Source: DATAFT01 sp035544635
GTDB taxonomy: Bacteria > Acidobacteriota > Thermoanaerobaculia > Multivoradales > Multivoraceae
Assembly (NCBI GenBank): GCA_035544635.1
Contig: DATKDQ010000017.1
Span: 1 to 20,752 of the forward strand
Direction: 5' to 3'
DNA: 20,752 nucleotides
The position numbers and the translations under genes were made by a program. The notes beneath the pieces are model-generated. The model was given only the letters and a program-made list of their open reading frames with translations. It made no database searches and was not told the origin of the DNA. This document shows, one piece after another, positions 20,506 through 20,752 of this stretch. Position 1 is the first letter of the stretch. The number at the start of each line of letters is the position of its first letter.

Positions 20506-20752
20506 TCAGCGGCTCGAGCTGGCCTTTGCCGCCAGAGCTTCCTCTTCCAGAAGCCGGGCCCCGCGCATGATGTTGCCCAGCGCGTAGTTGCCCTCGTGGC
20601 AGGCGTACTCGAAGACCCGGTCGTCACTCGCGCGCCAGACGTACTCGCCGGTCCAGGGCGCCGTCCACACGGTCGGGTCCTCCACCGTGAAGCGGTAGAG
20701 CACGTTTCCGTCCGCGAGCCGGGTGAAGCGCTCGAGGACGCGCGCGCTCTCC
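20506..20752 (-). CDS. Conserved protein of unknown function, C-terminal part only
   Basis: The frame is open from the right edge to a TGA at 20506, giving the last 82 residues of a larger protein. It includes ERFTRLADGNVLYRFTVEDP, WTAPWTGEYVW, and FEYACHEGNYALGNIMRGAR, then an acidic/Ala-rich tail. The Trp-Thr and CHEGNY segments look like conserved motifs seen in uncharacterised environmental proteins, but I cannot name a function. A GTG at 20703 is open to translation, but upstream codons continue the same style of sequence, so the gene most likely begins beyond the window. Confidence 0.7.
   Translation of the reverse strand, partial: ESARVLERFTRLADGNVLYRFTVEDPTVWTAPWTGEYVWRASDDRVFEYACHEGNYALGNIMRGARLLEEEALAAKASSSR

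Overview
This is a GC-rich, densely coded bacterial window. The gene content is that of a Gram-negative diderm: a PilMNOPQ type IV pilus assembly and secretin operon, LolA, SecDF-YajC, and a crotonase/EthD-type catabolic pair. A small FYDLN-type zinc-ribbon protein with an acidic tail, together with the overall style, fits a deltaproteobacterial or Binatota-like lineage, probably environmental. That placement is inferred from gene content only. I see no rRNA, tRNA, CRISPR array, intact insertion sequence or phage gene.

Layout. Positions 1-5415 (minus strand) hold pilM-pilN-pilO-pilP-pilQ and the start of a lipoprotein gene, read right to left from a sigma70-like promoter at about 5486-5515. 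Positions 5416-5770 form a non-coding strip with that promoter and a cluster of hairpin repeats. Positions 5771-8017 encode a bifunctional Rel/SpoT enzyme. Positions 8166-13255 hold lolA-tgt-yajC-secD-secF, all on the minus strand and tightly coupled. Positions 13322-14211 (plus) hold a promoter, the zinc-ribbon gene and folK. A secreted TatT/TPR-like protein (minus) overlaps the end of folK. An HD-domain phosphohydrolase (plus), an SRPBCC protein (minus) and trmB-manC (minus) follow. After a structured intergenic region with another repeat copy come a crotonase-fold gene, an EthD-like gene (both plus) and the end of an unknown minus-strand gene.

How the genes work together. PilM, N, O and P form the inner-membrane alignment complex that connects the pilus motor to the PilQ secretin. 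SecD, SecF and YajC assist Sec export, and LolA carries lipoproteins to the outer membrane. Tgt (queuosine) and TrmB (m7G46) modify tRNA. ManC makes GDP-mannose for surface glycans. Rel/SpoT sets (p)ppGpp.

The most unusual element is a dispersed repeat family, all copies in the same orientation: one partial copy at 5609-5644 and fuller copies at 5646-5706, 5730-5795, 8105-8168 and 18831-18896. Each fuller copy pairs an almost invariant GC-rich dyad (GCGCCGTCCTCGGCGCC) with a second hairpin. The sequence of that second hairpin differs between copies while base pairing is kept in all but the last copy. Two copies supply or contain the stop codon of the gene they follow (spoT and secF). I found no CRISPR, toxin-antitoxin or defence system; the repeat family is the best candidate here for something undescribed.
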